NCBI GenBank assembly: GCA_030603805.1
Contig: JAUVXD010000001.1
Coordinates: forward strand, 191,518 to 255,517
Length of the DNA: 64,000 nt
Reading direction: 5' to 3'
DNA from: Acholeplasmataceae bacterium
GTDB lineage: Bacteria; Bacillota_I; Bacilli_A; Acholeplasmatales; Acholeplasmataceae
The first letter of the stretch is position 1. Each line of letters begins with the position of its first letter. The translations under genes and the position numbers were made by a program. The notes below the pieces were generated by a model that did not search any database, had not been told where the DNA came from, and saw only the letters and a program-made list of their open reading frames with translations. Shown here piece after piece: positions 53,144 to 62,389 of this stretch.

Positions 53144-54562
53144 ATGACAAAAATAGAAAACTTTTTAAATAGCAATCTCTATATCGCTTCTGTTTTTCTT
53201 TTCACGTTCATCTCGTGGTCTTTTTTATTTGAAACACCACCCTTTTATTTTAATGTTTTTAATATGTTTGGTTTATTCATTTTAGTGCTTACGATCACGT
53301 TATGTTTAAGTTTTTTTTCTAATAGTCTTTATGCATTACCACCATCCATGGGGATGTTTTTTGTGGTGAATCATCCAAGTTTAACCTTTGACACCACAAC
53401 ACTCTTTTTTCCTATTTTAATGATGATTCTGCTCGTTTCTGGATTTATCATTCATTTAGTTAGATTTAAACCGATATTAAAAAAAGGTAGATTTTACCTT
53501 GGATTTCTTCTTTTAGCATTTGCGTATGTTATTCCACTCATTTATACACCTTTTCAGTTTAAAGCGATTCCAGTTTCGATGATGGCATTCTTCTATTTTG
53601 TCTTCTACGTCTTTTTTAGATCAACCATGAAAGGCAACCTTGATTTTCTATTCAAACTTCTTTTAAGCATTAATTTATTGATGTGTGCTCAAATGGCAGT
53701 TTACTTACTCATGGGATTTCTTGGACATCCAGAGCTTTCATTTTATGAAAGACTCTTTGTGGGATGGGATAGAAACTTAGGATGGGCAAATGTCAATGAC
53801 ATGTGTTTTTATATTGCTCTTACTTTCCCAAGTTATATTTATTTCATCTTTAAGAAGCCTAAAACATACTTAAACTGGTTTTTAATGTTGATTCCAATCT
53901 TAATTGTTATTTTATCTAAATCTAGAGGGGGCATCATTGGCTTTGGTGCATCAATTGCAGGAATCATATACTTCGCAATTTACCAAGGTGAAAAGGTACA
54001 GCTTAAACACGGACTCATCTTTGGTATTTTCTTAATTGTTTTCTTTTATATCAATAAAGATATCATTTATTTATGGTGGACCTATTTTAACGATACAGCA
54101 ACTGGAGATCTCAATGAATTTTCATCCAATCGTCTTTTTTTATACCGAGAAGGATGGCGTATGTTTCTAAGATACCCACTCTTTGGTGCAGGCTGGATGT
54201 CAATTGATCGGGTTGCGATTACTTGGTATGAAACTTATGGTGCTTACCAAAGACTCTTTATGTATCACTCCACCTTCTTTCATACGATTGCAACCATGGG
54301 TTTATTTGGACTGGGTGCCTTAATCCTTCATTTCACTCAAATCTTTAAGTTTTTACTCAAAAAGATGACTTTAGAGAAGTATTTATTTATGATTGGATTT
54401 GTTGCAAGCCAATTGCATGGCTTAATTGATAACGTGCAATTTGCAGTTCCCTATATGGGATTACTGGTCTTAATTCTTCCACTCTTTGAAACTGCACAAA
54501 AAAAGACAAGCTTTATGCTCGTCAATAATAGATATAAACTTAAAAGTGAGCATCAGCTTTGA
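53144..54562 (+). CDS. O-antigen ligase/polymerase-family membrane protein
   Basis: 472 residues from ATG at 53144, chosen because GGGGGT lies 4 bases upstream and a perfect promoter precedes it; the longer frame overlaps the kinase. About 11-12 membrane helices. The large loop and the motifs FSRNLGWANVNDMC-type (here RNLGWANVNDMCFYIALT), LSKSRGGIIGFGAS and REGWRMFLRYPLFGAGW are typical of Wzy_C/WaaL-type proteins, and YHSTFFHTIATMGLFG carries the family His. These polymerise or transfer repeat-unit polysaccharides on the outer membrane face. With CpsB/CpsD/Wzz nearby (58-60 kb), a capsule or exopolysaccharide role is likely. Confidence 0.82.
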   Translation: MTKIENFLNSNLYIASVFLFTFISWSFLFETPPFYFNVFNMFGLFILVLTITLCLSFFSNSLYALPPSMGMFFVVNHPSLTFDTTTLFFPILMMILLVSGFIIHLVRFKPILKKGRFYLGFLLLAFAYVIPLIYTPFQFKAIPVSMMAFFYFVFYVFFRSTMKGNLDFLFKLLLSINLLMCAQMAVYLLMGFLGHPELSFYERLFVGWDRNLGWANVNDMCFYIALTFPSYIYFIFKKPKTYLNWFLMLIPILIVILSKSRGGIIGFGASIAGIIYFAIYQGEKVQLKHGLIFGIFLIVFFYINKDIIYLWWTYFNDTATGDLNEFSSNRLFLYREGWRMFLRYPLFGAGWMSIDRVAITWYETYGAYQRLFMYHSTFFHTIATMGLFGLGALILHFTQIFKFLLKKMTLEKYLFMIGFVASQLHGLIDNVQFAVPYMGLLVLILPLFETAQKKTSFMLVNNRYKLKSEHQL

Positions 54563-54577
54563 TGCTCACCTTTTTTT
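54546..54577 (+). terminator. Terminator of the O-antigen-ligase-like gene
   Basis: GTGAGCATCA (54546-54555) pairs with TGATGCTCAC (54560-54569), followed by a T-run. It lies between two converging genes. Confidence 0.85.
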
Positions 54578-56207
54578 ATTGTCCGATGTATTTTTTTAAA
54601 TAGGTCATGATATCTTCTTCTTTAGCAGGTTTCTTAAAGTAATAACCTTGTGCAGAATGACATCCAAGTCTTTCTAAAAGATCTGCGGTTTCTTTATCTT
54701 CAATCCCTTCAATTAAAACCTCATAACTCAGTTGTTTAGCTAAATCGATGGTTGCTTTAACGATATGTTGTGTGGTTGGATTTATTAAGACTTGATTGGT
54801 GAAAAAGCGGTCAATCTTAATCGTGTTGATTGGAAATTGTGCCAGATATGCTAAAGATGAATAGCCTTTACCAAAGTCATCAATTGCGATTTTAAACCCG
54901 TAATTCGATAATGCTTGTAGCATTTTCTTTGAATTTTCGGGATCTTCCATTAAAAGAGATTCTGTAATTTCAAACTCTACCATATTAGGTTTAATCTTCT
55001 TATAAGATTTAAAGATACCAACCATCTTCTCATAAAAATGCAAGTCATATAAATTTTTGGTTGAGATATTGATTGAGATGGGTAGATAAATACTTTCTTT
55101 GTTTAACTTCACTTGATAATCAAGCGACCATTTGAATACTTGTTGTGTCATCTGATGAATCATATTCGTCTTTTCAATCGCGTAAATGAATTGATCAGGG
55201 TTAATCATTTTCTTTTTAGGATGTTCCCAACGAATTAAAGCTTCAAGTCCAATCGGTCTTTTTGTTTTTAAATCCATTTTAGGTTGATAAACCATATAAA
55301 TTTGACCATTAGAGAGCGCATCTTCAAAATCGGTTAAAAGTTCATATTCAAACTGTTTATTGGTATTGATATCACTAAAAGTGAGATACATTAAGTTTTT
55401 AGCCTTCGCTTCGGTTGCTGCTATATCAGATTGGATGAAATAATTGGCGATTCTTTTTTCAGCGATATGCTTTCTTTGAGTAAAACCTAAAGCAAAATCA
55501 ATAAAAAGGGTGAGATCATCGACATATTTTGAGCTTTGAACAAACTTGACATAGTCTTCAATTTCTAAATCAAAATCATAGGTGGGTTTAATCAGCCACA
55601 ACTTATGAATTTCTGGTTGAATGAAGATCATATCCGGATAAGTCTTCATAAACTTATCTGCCATGAGTCTCAGATACGTATAATAGACTTCATAACCTTG
55701 GACTTCACAAATCGCTTGAGCATTACCAATTATCAGTGTGGATACGGTATAGACTTTTTTAGTTTCAAGTTTAATCTCTCTTAAGTAGTTGAGATTATAA
55801 AGACCTGAATCTGGATGTTTGGTTTTGATATCTTTGATATCGATTTGAGATTTTCGGTAATTAAAACCAACCATACCCGATAATACACCAATCGATGCCA
55901 TCATTAAAAGACGAAAAAACCAGTCACCCCAAAATTGAGGTTGACCGGTGGTTAAGTTATAAGGCATGATAGGACCAACAGCTAAGCCAGATACAATTGC
56001 AATCACTAATCCATAAGGCGTGCCAAGAAAAGTTCCTGTAATGACAATCGGAATATACATCAAATGTGAAAATGAAAGATGATTACTTTTTAAATTCAAC
56101 ATGATGAAGTAATTCATCACAATTAAAAGCATACTCGATGTTAAAATCACAACATGTCGATGCTTTTTAATGGTTTCTATCAGATAACTCACAAACTTCT
56201 CTTTCAT
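54576..56207 (-). CDS. EAL cyclic-di-GMP phosphodiesterase with membrane and degenerate GGDEF domains
   Basis: 543 residues from ATG at 56207 (GGAGG 5 bases upstream). About four to five N-terminal helices (up to about 125) form a sensory region. Residues about 140-300 are a degenerate GGDEF domain with no GGDEF motif. The EAL domain (about 310-543) has intact-looking residues: EALIRWEHP (Glu322), EITES, DDFGKGYSS, KIDRFF, EGIED and QGYYFKKP. It should hydrolyse cyclic-di-GMP, but is not known to be a synthase. Its target pathway here, possibly polysaccharide production, is not shown. Confidence 0.88.
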   Translation of the reverse strand: MKEKFVSYLIETIKKHRHVVILTSSMLLIVMNYFIMLNLKSNHLSFSHLMYIPIVITGTFLGTPYGLVIAIVSGLAVGPIMPYNLTTGQPQFWGDWFFRLLMMASIGVLSGMVGFNYRKSQIDIKDIKTKHPDSGLYNLNYLREIKLETKKVYTVSTLIIGNAQAICEVQGYEVYYTYLRLMADKFMKTYPDMIFIQPEIHKLWLIKPTYDFDLEIEDYVKFVQSSKYVDDLTLFIDFALGFTQRKHIAEKRIANYFIQSDIAATEAKAKNLMYLTFSDINTNKQFEYELLTDFEDALSNGQIYMVYQPKMDLKTKRPIGLEALIRWEHPKKKMINPDQFIYAIEKTNMIHQMTQQVFKWSLDYQVKLNKESIYLPISINISTKNLYDLHFYEKMVGIFKSYKKIKPNMVEFEITESLLMEDPENSKKMLQALSNYGFKIAIDDFGKGYSSLAYLAQFPINTIKIDRFFTNQVLINPTTQHIVKATIDLAKQLSYEVLIEGIEDKETADLLERLGCHSAQGYYFKKPAKEEDIMTYLKKYIGQ

Positions 56208-56222
56208 GCAAACCTCCAAAGT

Positions 56223-57227
56223 TTACAGTGTCGTAATCCAACCGTCAGGGTCTTTGAGATCACCATATTGGATGCCAGTTAAGAGTTCATTGAGTTTTTT
56301 GGTGTAATGTCCCATTTCTTCTGAAGCAGGGAAAATATGCTTTTTATTTTGATAGGTAATTGATCCAATTGGGGTAATGGTAGCCGCTGTCCCACAAGCC
56401 CCAGCTTCAATTAAATCATCTAATTTATCAATATAGATTTCACCTTCAATGACTTCTATATTTAAGAAGTTTTTTGCTAAGTATTTTAAACTTCGGTTGG
56501 TAATACTATTTAAAATCGAAGGGGATTTGGGTGTGATGTATTGGTGATTTTTGGTAATACCAAAGAAGTTAGCAGCCCCAGCTTCTTCAATTTTTGTATG
56601 TGTCGTTGGATCTAAGAAGATACAATCCGCATAGCCTTCTCTTCTGGCTTTCACTTGTGCTTTTAAAGAGGCCGCGTAATTGCCACCTACCTTGACATGA
56701 CCTGTGCCATGAGGTGCTGCTCTATCATAGTCAGAGACACTCATATCAACAGGTTTAACATCACCATTAAAATAAGACCCCACAGATGAAACAATAATTG
56801 AAAAAATAAATTCAGGCGCAGGACGCAGTCCTAAGTTATCACCAACACCAATCATAAAGGGTCGAATATATAAGGATTCTTTATTCCCATAAGGGGGAAC
56901 AAAGTCTTGATTGGCGATTACTGTTTTTTTAACAGCAGCTATAAAATCTTCAACAGGGATAGTTGGCATCATCATATACTCACAAGATGTTTGAAATCTT
57001 CTTGCGTTATCTTGAACTCTAAATAAATTGATTCTACCATCTTTTCTACGGTAGGCTTTTAAACCTTCAAAGGCTTCTTGACCGTAATGAAGTGATGTGG
57101 AAAGTCCTGAGATCGTAAACTGATCGTTTGAATCGAGATGTCCTTCTTCCCAAGCCCCATTTTTCCACCTTTGAATCCAAATGACATGTGCTTTGACGTA
57201 GTTAAAACCTTTTGCTTTTGATATCAT
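56223..57227 (-). CDS. ilvE: Branched-chain amino acid aminotransferase
   Basis: 334 residues, a fold-type IV PLP transaminase. SLHYGQEAFEGLKAYRR, LFRVQDNARRF, SVSDYDRAAPHGTGHVKVGGNY (PLP Lys179 in HVKVGGN) and FLDPTTHTKIEEAGAANFF are typical of BCAT-II enzymes. It transaminates leucine, isoleucine and valine with 2-oxoglutarate. A cre-like site at 57261-57276 suggests catabolite control. It is transcribed alone; no biosynthetic ilv genes are in the window. Confidence 0.95.
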   Translation of the reverse strand: MISKAKGFNYVKAHVIWIQRWKNGAWEEGHLDSNDQFTISGLSTSLHYGQEAFEGLKAYRRKDGRINLFRVQDNARRFQTSCEYMMMPTIPVEDFIAAVKKTVIANQDFVPPYGNKESLYIRPFMIGVGDNLGLRPAPEFIFSIIVSSVGSYFNGDVKPVDMSVSDYDRAAPHGTGHVKVGGNYAASLKAQVKARREGYADCIFLDPTTHTKIEEAGAANFFGITKNHQYITPKSPSILNSITNRSLKYLAKNFLNIEVIEGEIYIDKLDDLIEAGACGTAATITPIGSITYQNKKHIFPASEEMGHYTKKLNELLTGIQYGDLKDPDGWITTL

Positions 57228-57260
57228 TGTGCAGTGTCCTCATTTCATAATATAGATATA

Positions 57261-57276
57261 TTGAAAGCGTTTTCTA
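57261..57276. promoter_or_regulatory. cre-like (CcpA) site upstream of ilvE
   Basis: TTGAAAGCGTTTTCTA fits the cre consensus at all fixed positions. It lies about 34-49 bases before the ilvE start, near a TATATT -10-like sequence. Confidence 0.6.
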
Positions 57277-57320
57277 TTAAATATCAAAAAGATAGGATGA
57301 TAGCTCATGCCTTCTTTTGA

Positions 57321-58205
57321 TTAATCACGTACCTGTTCTGCGTTATCGATTACTGGAATTCTTACCTTGAGTTTCAAATAGATGAGTGTTTCTTCGCGGT
57401 CATAAATCAACATGAATAAAAGTGAAATTAAACCACCATAAACAAGTGCTGGGATTAAGAGCCATAAGACTGGGAAATACCCTACGCCTGAATAAAAAGG
57501 ATTGATTCTTAAGAATGTAGGAACAAAGAGCCCTAAGGCCACACCGACACCCGTTAAATCGCCTCTTACACCAAAGATAAACGATGGATTTCTTTTAGAA
57601 GGATCAAAGAAATCTGCTTGAGGAACCCATCCAAATAGCGTCACTAAAACTTCATTGATAAAGATAATGATTAAGACGCCAAACAACATCAAGGGCATGC
57701 GCCAAGCTCTTTTGATGGAGAATTCATGGAAATGATAATGCATCATGAGAAATGGCACTAAAAATATTAAGTAATGTGTGATATAAAAACGAATAATTTC
57801 TAAGTTATACCAAGGTCTAAATCCGATGATTTCACCGTTAAAATACTCACTCATGGCATCCACAGGAATTAAAAGAGCGATAATTCCAGAAGCTATCCCT
57901 GCCATGACCATGTAATCTTTAAGTGTCTTATTTTTTGTAAAATAGAGAAATGGAAATGTAATTGCGGAAACCGCACAAATATTTTCGAATGTAATCTTAG
58001 TTAATACATAGTCTAAGGTTGTATAAGGCCAAATAAAGATTTTAAAAATATGGATTAAAAAATTAAGCATAATCAATCCAAACAAAAACCAGTATCTAAA
58101 TTTTTGTGTTTTATGCTTTAAAAATGCTAAGAAAAGCAGTGTTAAAACAACTGCGATCATAAGATAAAAAAAGTAGTAGATATTGCCAAATTTTAATAGT
58201 TGCAT
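57321..58205 (-). CDS. YwaF-like (TIGR02206-type) membrane protein
   Basis: 294 residues with about seven membrane helices. Features such as KITFENICAVSAITFPFLYFT and GWVPQADFFDPSKRNP resemble YwaF-family proteins of unknown function. A TATAAT -10 sequence lies about 40 bases upstream. I found no close functional clue from neighbours; it lies between ilvE and the CpsB-type phosphatase. Confidence 0.6.
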   Translation of the reverse strand: MQLLKFGNIYYFFYLMIAVVLTLLFLAFLKHKTQKFRYWFLFGLIMLNFLIHIFKIFIWPYTTLDYVLTKITFENICAVSAITFPFLYFTKNKTLKDYMVMAGIASGIIALLIPVDAMSEYFNGEIIGFRPWYNLEIIRFYITHYLIFLVPFLMMHYHFHEFSIKRAWRMPLMLFGVLIIIFINEVLVTLFGWVPQADFFDPSKRNPSFIFGVRGDLTGVGVALGLFVPTFLRINPFYSGVGYFPVLWLLIPALVYGGLISLLFMLIYDREETLIYLKLKVRIPVIDNAEQVRD

Positions 58206-58289
58206 ATGACTTTAACCTCTGCTTACACTGTCATTATAACATATCTTAATGTTGATCCTTAATCTAAGATTAACAAAAATATCAAAGTT

Positions 58290-58318
58290 TAAAATAAAGA
58301 CGCTTAAATTTAAGCGTC
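58290..58318 (-). terminator. Terminator of the CpsB-CpsD-Wzz operon
   Basis: GACGCTTAAATTTAAGCGTC is a perfect 20-base palindrome (58299-58318); on the minus strand a T-rich run follows (58290-58298). It overlaps the stop codon of the phosphatase gene. Confidence 0.8.
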
Positions 58319-59012
58319 ATTTTTGGATAATTTTTAATGCGTTATTATAGAAGATATCTTCTAAGTAATCTTGGTCAATGAGTTTTTCCAAATAGTGATA
58401 AGCTTCATTCATATTCGGTTTTCTTGAAGTCGTATTATGAGTATCGGATGCGACAATATCAATTAAACGATCTTCTAACATTTTTAAAATCGTTTTTCTT
58501 TGAACTTTTTCGTTAAGTCCAAGGATTGAGTGCGTATTGACTTGAAGGATACCACCTGCATCTTTAATCCTTTTAAAGTCTTCATACTTTAAATATTCAT
58601 AACGCTCAACATGGGCAACCACTGGAAAATATCCAGACCTTGAGATATCAAAGATGATATCTTCAATGGGTGCATATCTTGAAAAAGAAAACTCAATTAA
58701 AACATACTTAGAATGATTGAGTGAATATTTGTCATAATCAGGTTCTACATGAGATCTGTAATGAAGCTCGCAGCCTAAATAAAGCTCGATATCTATGCCC
58801 TCTAATAAGACTTGTTTCTTAAGTTCATCAAAGATGGGCTGATAAGCTTCAGGTTTAACTTTGGTCACCGATGATTGCACATGAGGGGTGAGAATCTGAT
58901 GTTTGACACCAGATCGAAAAGCCATTTTAAGCATCTCAATCGATTCTTCAAAAGATTGTGATCCATCATCAACTGCAGGTAGAATATGTGAGTGAATATC
59001 AATCATCATCAT
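58317..59012 (-). CDS. CpsB/CapC-type tyrosine-protein phosphatase (PHP family)
   Basis: 231 residues (three consecutive ATGs; the first is given, the third would be as likely). PHP domain motifs: DIHSHILPAVDDGS (metal His/Asp), LTPHVQSS, CELHYRS and ASDTHNTTSRKPN. These metal-dependent phosphatases dephosphorylate the CpsD-type kinase in capsule control. It follows the kinase gene by 2 bases, in the order Wzz-CpsD-CpsB. Confidence 0.92.
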   Translation of the reverse strand: MMMIDIHSHILPAVDDGSQSFEESIEMLKMAFRSGVKHQILTPHVQSSVTKVKPEAYQPIFDELKKQVLLEGIDIELYLGCELHYRSHVEPDYDKYSLNHSKYVLIEFSFSRYAPIEDIIFDISRSGYFPVVAHVERYEYLKYEDFKRIKDAGGILQVNTHSILGLNEKVQRKTILKMLEDRLIDIVASDTHNTTSRKPNMNEAYHYLEKLIDQDYLEDIFYNNALKIIQK

Positions 59013-59014
59013 TT

Positions 59015-59737
59015 TTATTCTTCGTATTTATAGGTATAGTCATACCCATAACCATATTCGCCACTCTTTAAGTTCACTTGAGTCAGTACTGTCCCAATGA
59101 TATTGACATTGTTATGCTTGAGTGTTTGAATCGCTTCTTTCACTAAGCTCTTCTTTGCATTGCCGTAGGCAACCACAAAGATAATACCATCAGTAAGTTT
59201 TGAAATATATAAAGCATCAGAAACAGCAATGACTGGCGGTGTATCAAGTAAGACATAGTCATAAGTTTCTCTAAGTTTGGCAATGAGTTCAGCAAGCTTC
59301 TTCGCTTCTAAAACATTCACAACGGCTGTTGTTTTTTCACCTGTAATCATGAAATCAATACCAAGCTCTTTAGAAGATTGAATGAGTTTATCATAAGGGA
59401 TTTTTCCTGATAGATAATCGGTTAATCCATTTTTATTGGGCACATTAAAGACTCGATGCATCTTAGGCTTTCTTAAGTCTAAGTCGATTAAAATCACTTT
59501 CTTACCCTTTTGACCTAAAAGATAAGCCATATTCGATACAAAAGTTGATTTACCTTCAGAGGCAAGCGTTGATGTAAATTGGATAACTTTATAATTGCCA
59601 TCGATATTGGCATAATCTAAATTGATTAATACTTTTTGGAAAGATTCTGCTGTATAGGATAAAGGTTGTTCTTTGGTGACGATATAATCATAGCGTTCAT
59701 TGCGTTCACCATTAAAGAGGTTTAATTTTTTAGACAT
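59015..59737 (-). CDS. CpsD/CapB-type tyrosine kinase
   Basis: 240 residues. Walker A is TLASEGKST (about 53-61), Walker A' is VILIDLDLRKP and Walker B is LLDTPPV. The C-terminus YGYGYDYTYKYEE is the tyrosine cluster that is autophosphorylated in these kinases. It needs an activating transmembrane partner, here the Wzz-like protein encoded just before it. The pair regulates polysaccharide chain length and export. Confidence 0.95.
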   Translation of the reverse strand: MSKKLNLFNGERNERYDYIVTKEQPLSYTAESFQKVLINLDYANIDGNYKVIQFTSTLASEGKSTFVSNMAYLLGQKGKKVILIDLDLRKPKMHRVFNVPNKNGLTDYLSGKIPYDKLIQSSKELGIDFMITGEKTTAVVNVLEAKKLAELIAKLRETYDYVLLDTPPVIAVSDALYISKLTDGIIFVVAYGNAKKSLVKEAIQTLKHNNVNIIGTVLTQVNLKSGEYGYGYDYTYKYEE

Positions 59738-59738
59738 A

Positions 59739-60443
59739 TTAGACCTTCTCCTTTACTTCAAATTCTGGGATAACCCCTAAAACTTGAATTCCAAATGCTG
59801 CTTCAAGTTGTTCTTTACTTCTAAATGTGTTATTAAGCATTTCCTTAAGGAATGCAAAGCCTACACCGACAATACCACCTAAAATTAAGCCAATCACGAC
59901 ATACAAGACTTTATTAGGTGAATCATAGATTCCATTATTGGCATAGGAAGTTCTCACGATATTATCATCTAAGATTGGGATATTAGCGTTCGCAAAGATA
60001 ATCGCTTGATTAATGACTTCATTAACGACATCTTTTGCTAAGACTGGGTCTTCTGAAAGATAGGAAACATTAATGAAAAAGGATGTTGTTGATGATGTCA
60101 CAGTTAAATTGTTTTTAAGTTGCGTTGGGGTTAAGTCTAAATCTAAGACATTAATCACTTGTTCTAAGACAACAGGCATTGAGATTAAATCTCCTGCAGT
60201 CGTCAGTAGTCTTTGTGCATTGATTAAGTCAAAGGAATCACCTTGTGATCCTGAGACTTGAACTGCAACTAAGACATAAGCATTGGATTTATATTTAGGT
60301 GTTGCAACTAAGAATGCATATAAAGCTGCAATCAGTCCGATTGCCAAAGTAAATGCGACAATCATGATGAGGTTGGCTCTGAGGATTTTAAATAAATCGA
60401 TTAAGCTGATCTCGTTTGTTGATTCTAGTTGTTGATTTTCCAT
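59739..60443 (-). CDS. Wzz/CpsC-type chain-length regulator and kinase adaptor
   Basis: 234 residues with two membrane helices (about 28-50 and 190-212) around an extracytoplasmic loop, and an N-terminal LIDLFKILRANLIM typical of Wzz proteins. The cytoplasmic tail (FRSKEQLEAAFGIQVLGVIPEFEVK) is the expected CpsD-activating region. It overlaps nothing but is 1 base from the kinase, so the two are co-translated. CGGAGGAAACTT lies just before ATG. Confidence 0.93.
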   Translation of the reverse strand: MENQQLESTNEISLIDLFKILRANLIMIVAFTLAIGLIAALYAFLVATPKYKSNAYVLVAVQVSGSQGDSFDLINAQRLLTTAGDLISMPVVLEQVINVLDLDLTPTQLKNNLTVTSSTTSFFINVSYLSEDPVLAKDVVNEVINQAIIFANANIPILDDNIVRTSYANNGIYDSPNKVLYVVIGLILGGIVGVGFAFLKEMLNNTFRSKEQLEAAFGIQVLGVIPEFEVKEKV

Positions 60444-60523
60444 AAGTTTCCTCCGAAATTTCTAACTTTACTTAAGTTCATTATATCATACACTTTATGA
60501 AGAATTAAGAAATAAGTAATAAA

Positions 60524-62275
60524 TTACTTGCCTAATGCCATGAGGTCACAGACCTCATCAATATCTTTCTTAATTTGTTCTAAAGAGTCATACCAAAAAT
60601 CCTTTTTGGTGACATCAATACCCATCGACTTTGCACATGCTTCAACAGATGTTTTGGTCGTTAAAGATAAGAGATCATCATAAGATTTTAAGAAACTTCT
60701 AGGATTTTTTTCATATTGTGCATAAAGTCCTAAGCCAAAGAGTAATCCAAAGGCATAAGGGAAGTTATAAAAGTTGAGTCCTGCACTATAGTAGTGACCT
60801 TTATTAAGCCACATGAAAGGATGGAGTTGATTGTGATCAAGTCCAGATAGATATGCTTCTTTTTGAGCTTCAATCATCATCTCTTTCATTTGGTTTTTGG
60901 TCACTGGACCTGTTGCCTTGGCGAAGAGATTGGTTTCAAAGATGAAGCGTGAAAGAATATCGATAATGACTTGTGTATCACCTTGAAGAGAGTTTTCTAA
61001 AATGGATAATCTTTCTTTTGGATCTTTAATTTGTGAAAGTAGATGATTTAAAACAATATTTTCGCAGAAAATAGAGGCAGTTTCAGCCAGTGGCATGGGG
61101 TAACTCCAATGAAGCGGTGCATTATCTGAAATAACCTCACCATGATAGCCATGACCTAGTTCATGCGCCAGTGTTAAAACATCAGATAAAGATCCAGTGA
61201 AGTTCGTCATAATCCGAGATTGCTTGATTTGAGGTTGATTGGAGCAAAAAGCACCGCCACGTTTACCCTTTTTCGGATAAACATCAATCCATGCGTTTTC
61301 AAATGCTTTTTTAGCAAAATCTCCTAAACGTTTCGAATATCCATAGAACGCTTCTAGAACTAGGGATTCTGCTTCTTCATGGGTATAGGTTTTATCGAGT
61401 TTTCCAACCGGTGCAAAAAGATCATAAAAAGGAAGATGGTTATCATGACCTAGATATTTTGCTTTCACTTGAAGATAACGCTCAAAATGAGGACGAAAAT
61501 CCTTCATGGATTCAATCATCGCATCGAGTGTTTCTTTGGTCATATTGGATTGATTGAGTGTTTTTTCTAAAACATGCGTATATCCGCGAAGTTCATTCAT
61601 AATGACCACTTCGCGTTTAATATTTGAAAGTGCCATCGCGACTTGATCTTCAATTTGAAGATAGGCTTTAAGTTCTGCTTCATAAGCATCTTTTCTAACA
61701 CTTGCATCACCATCATTAGCAAGATTTCTCACCTCTGATAACGTGATTTCTTTTCCACGATATGCTACAGGTAGATTAGCAGTTGTAATTGATTGCAGTT
61801 GACCCCATGAAGCAGATGCAAGTTCTCTTAGTTTTGCATAAAGCACTTCTTCTGATTCAGATAGTAGATACTTAGCATCTTCTTGACTTTTCTTAAGTTG
61901 ATATAAATATTTGTTGATGAGTTCTGATTTTTTTGCTAGAGCATCTAAATCTTTATCCACTAAATATCTGGTAAATAAGACATCTTCAGCGGTTGCTTTT
62001 CTACCTATTTTTTGAAGTTTTGCCATATAGCCAGGTGCAACCTGATTGGTGACATCAGTGGCCATCGTGAGCATCGCAAAGCTTCCTAAAGTTCTAGAAA
62101 TTTTAACAATGTCTTCTTCAATTTTAAGGTAAGTTTCAATATAGGTGATTGGATCTTTGGCATCTGAACGAACATGTTTGATATAGTCTTCAATCAGATG
62201 ATCAAACTTGGTTAAATCAGCTTCATATGTTTCATTAAAGCCTTGATATAAATCATTTAAGTCCCATGGTTTCAT
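60524..62275 (-). CDS. pepF: Oligoendopeptidase F-family metallopeptidase (M3B)
   Basis: 583 residues, cytoplasmic. HELGHGYHG (HELGH at 371-375) carries zinc ligands and the catalytic Glu; further family features are FCSNQPQIKQSRIMTNF and CENIVLNHLL. The enzyme cuts short oligopeptides, typically 7-17 residues. It lies next to glnA but separated by a terminator. Family membership is firm; the exact peptide preference is not readable. Confidence 0.95.
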   Translation of the reverse strand: MKPWDLNDLYQGFNETYEADLTKFDHLIEDYIKHVRSDAKDPITYIETYLKIEEDIVKISRTLGSFAMLTMATDVTNQVAPGYMAKLQKIGRKATAEDVLFTRYLVDKDLDALAKKSELINKYLYQLKKSQEDAKYLLSESEEVLYAKLRELASASWGQLQSITTANLPVAYRGKEITLSEVRNLANDGDASVRKDAYEAELKAYLQIEDQVAMALSNIKREVVIMNELRGYTHVLEKTLNQSNMTKETLDAMIESMKDFRPHFERYLQVKAKYLGHDNHLPFYDLFAPVGKLDKTYTHEEAESLVLEAFYGYSKRLGDFAKKAFENAWIDVYPKKGKRGGAFCSNQPQIKQSRIMTNFTGSLSDVLTLAHELGHGYHGEVISDNAPLHWSYPMPLAETASIFCENIVLNHLLSQIKDPKERLSILENSLQGDTQVIIDILSRFIFETNLFAKATGPVTKNQMKEMMIEAQKEAYLSGLDHNQLHPFMWLNKGHYYSAGLNFYNFPYAFGLLFGLGLYAQYEKNPRSFLKSYDDLLSLTTKTSVEACAKSMGIDVTKKDFWYDSLEQIKKDIDEVCDLMALGK

Positions 62276-62360
62276 AGTTTATATCCCCTTTATTTGTTTA
62301 AGTTATTATATCATTCTTTTTAGATATATTCTAGGAACCAGCAAAAAACCATTTTTTCAC

Positions 62361-62386
62361 AAAAAAGAAAAGGGCAAATGCCCTTT
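62361..62386 (-). terminator. Terminator of glnA
   Basis: On the minus strand AAAGGGCA (62379-62386) pairs with TGCCCTTT (62369-62376), and a T-rich run follows (62361-62368). It is 3 bases after the glnA stop. Confidence 0.85.
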
Positions 62387-62389
62387 GGT

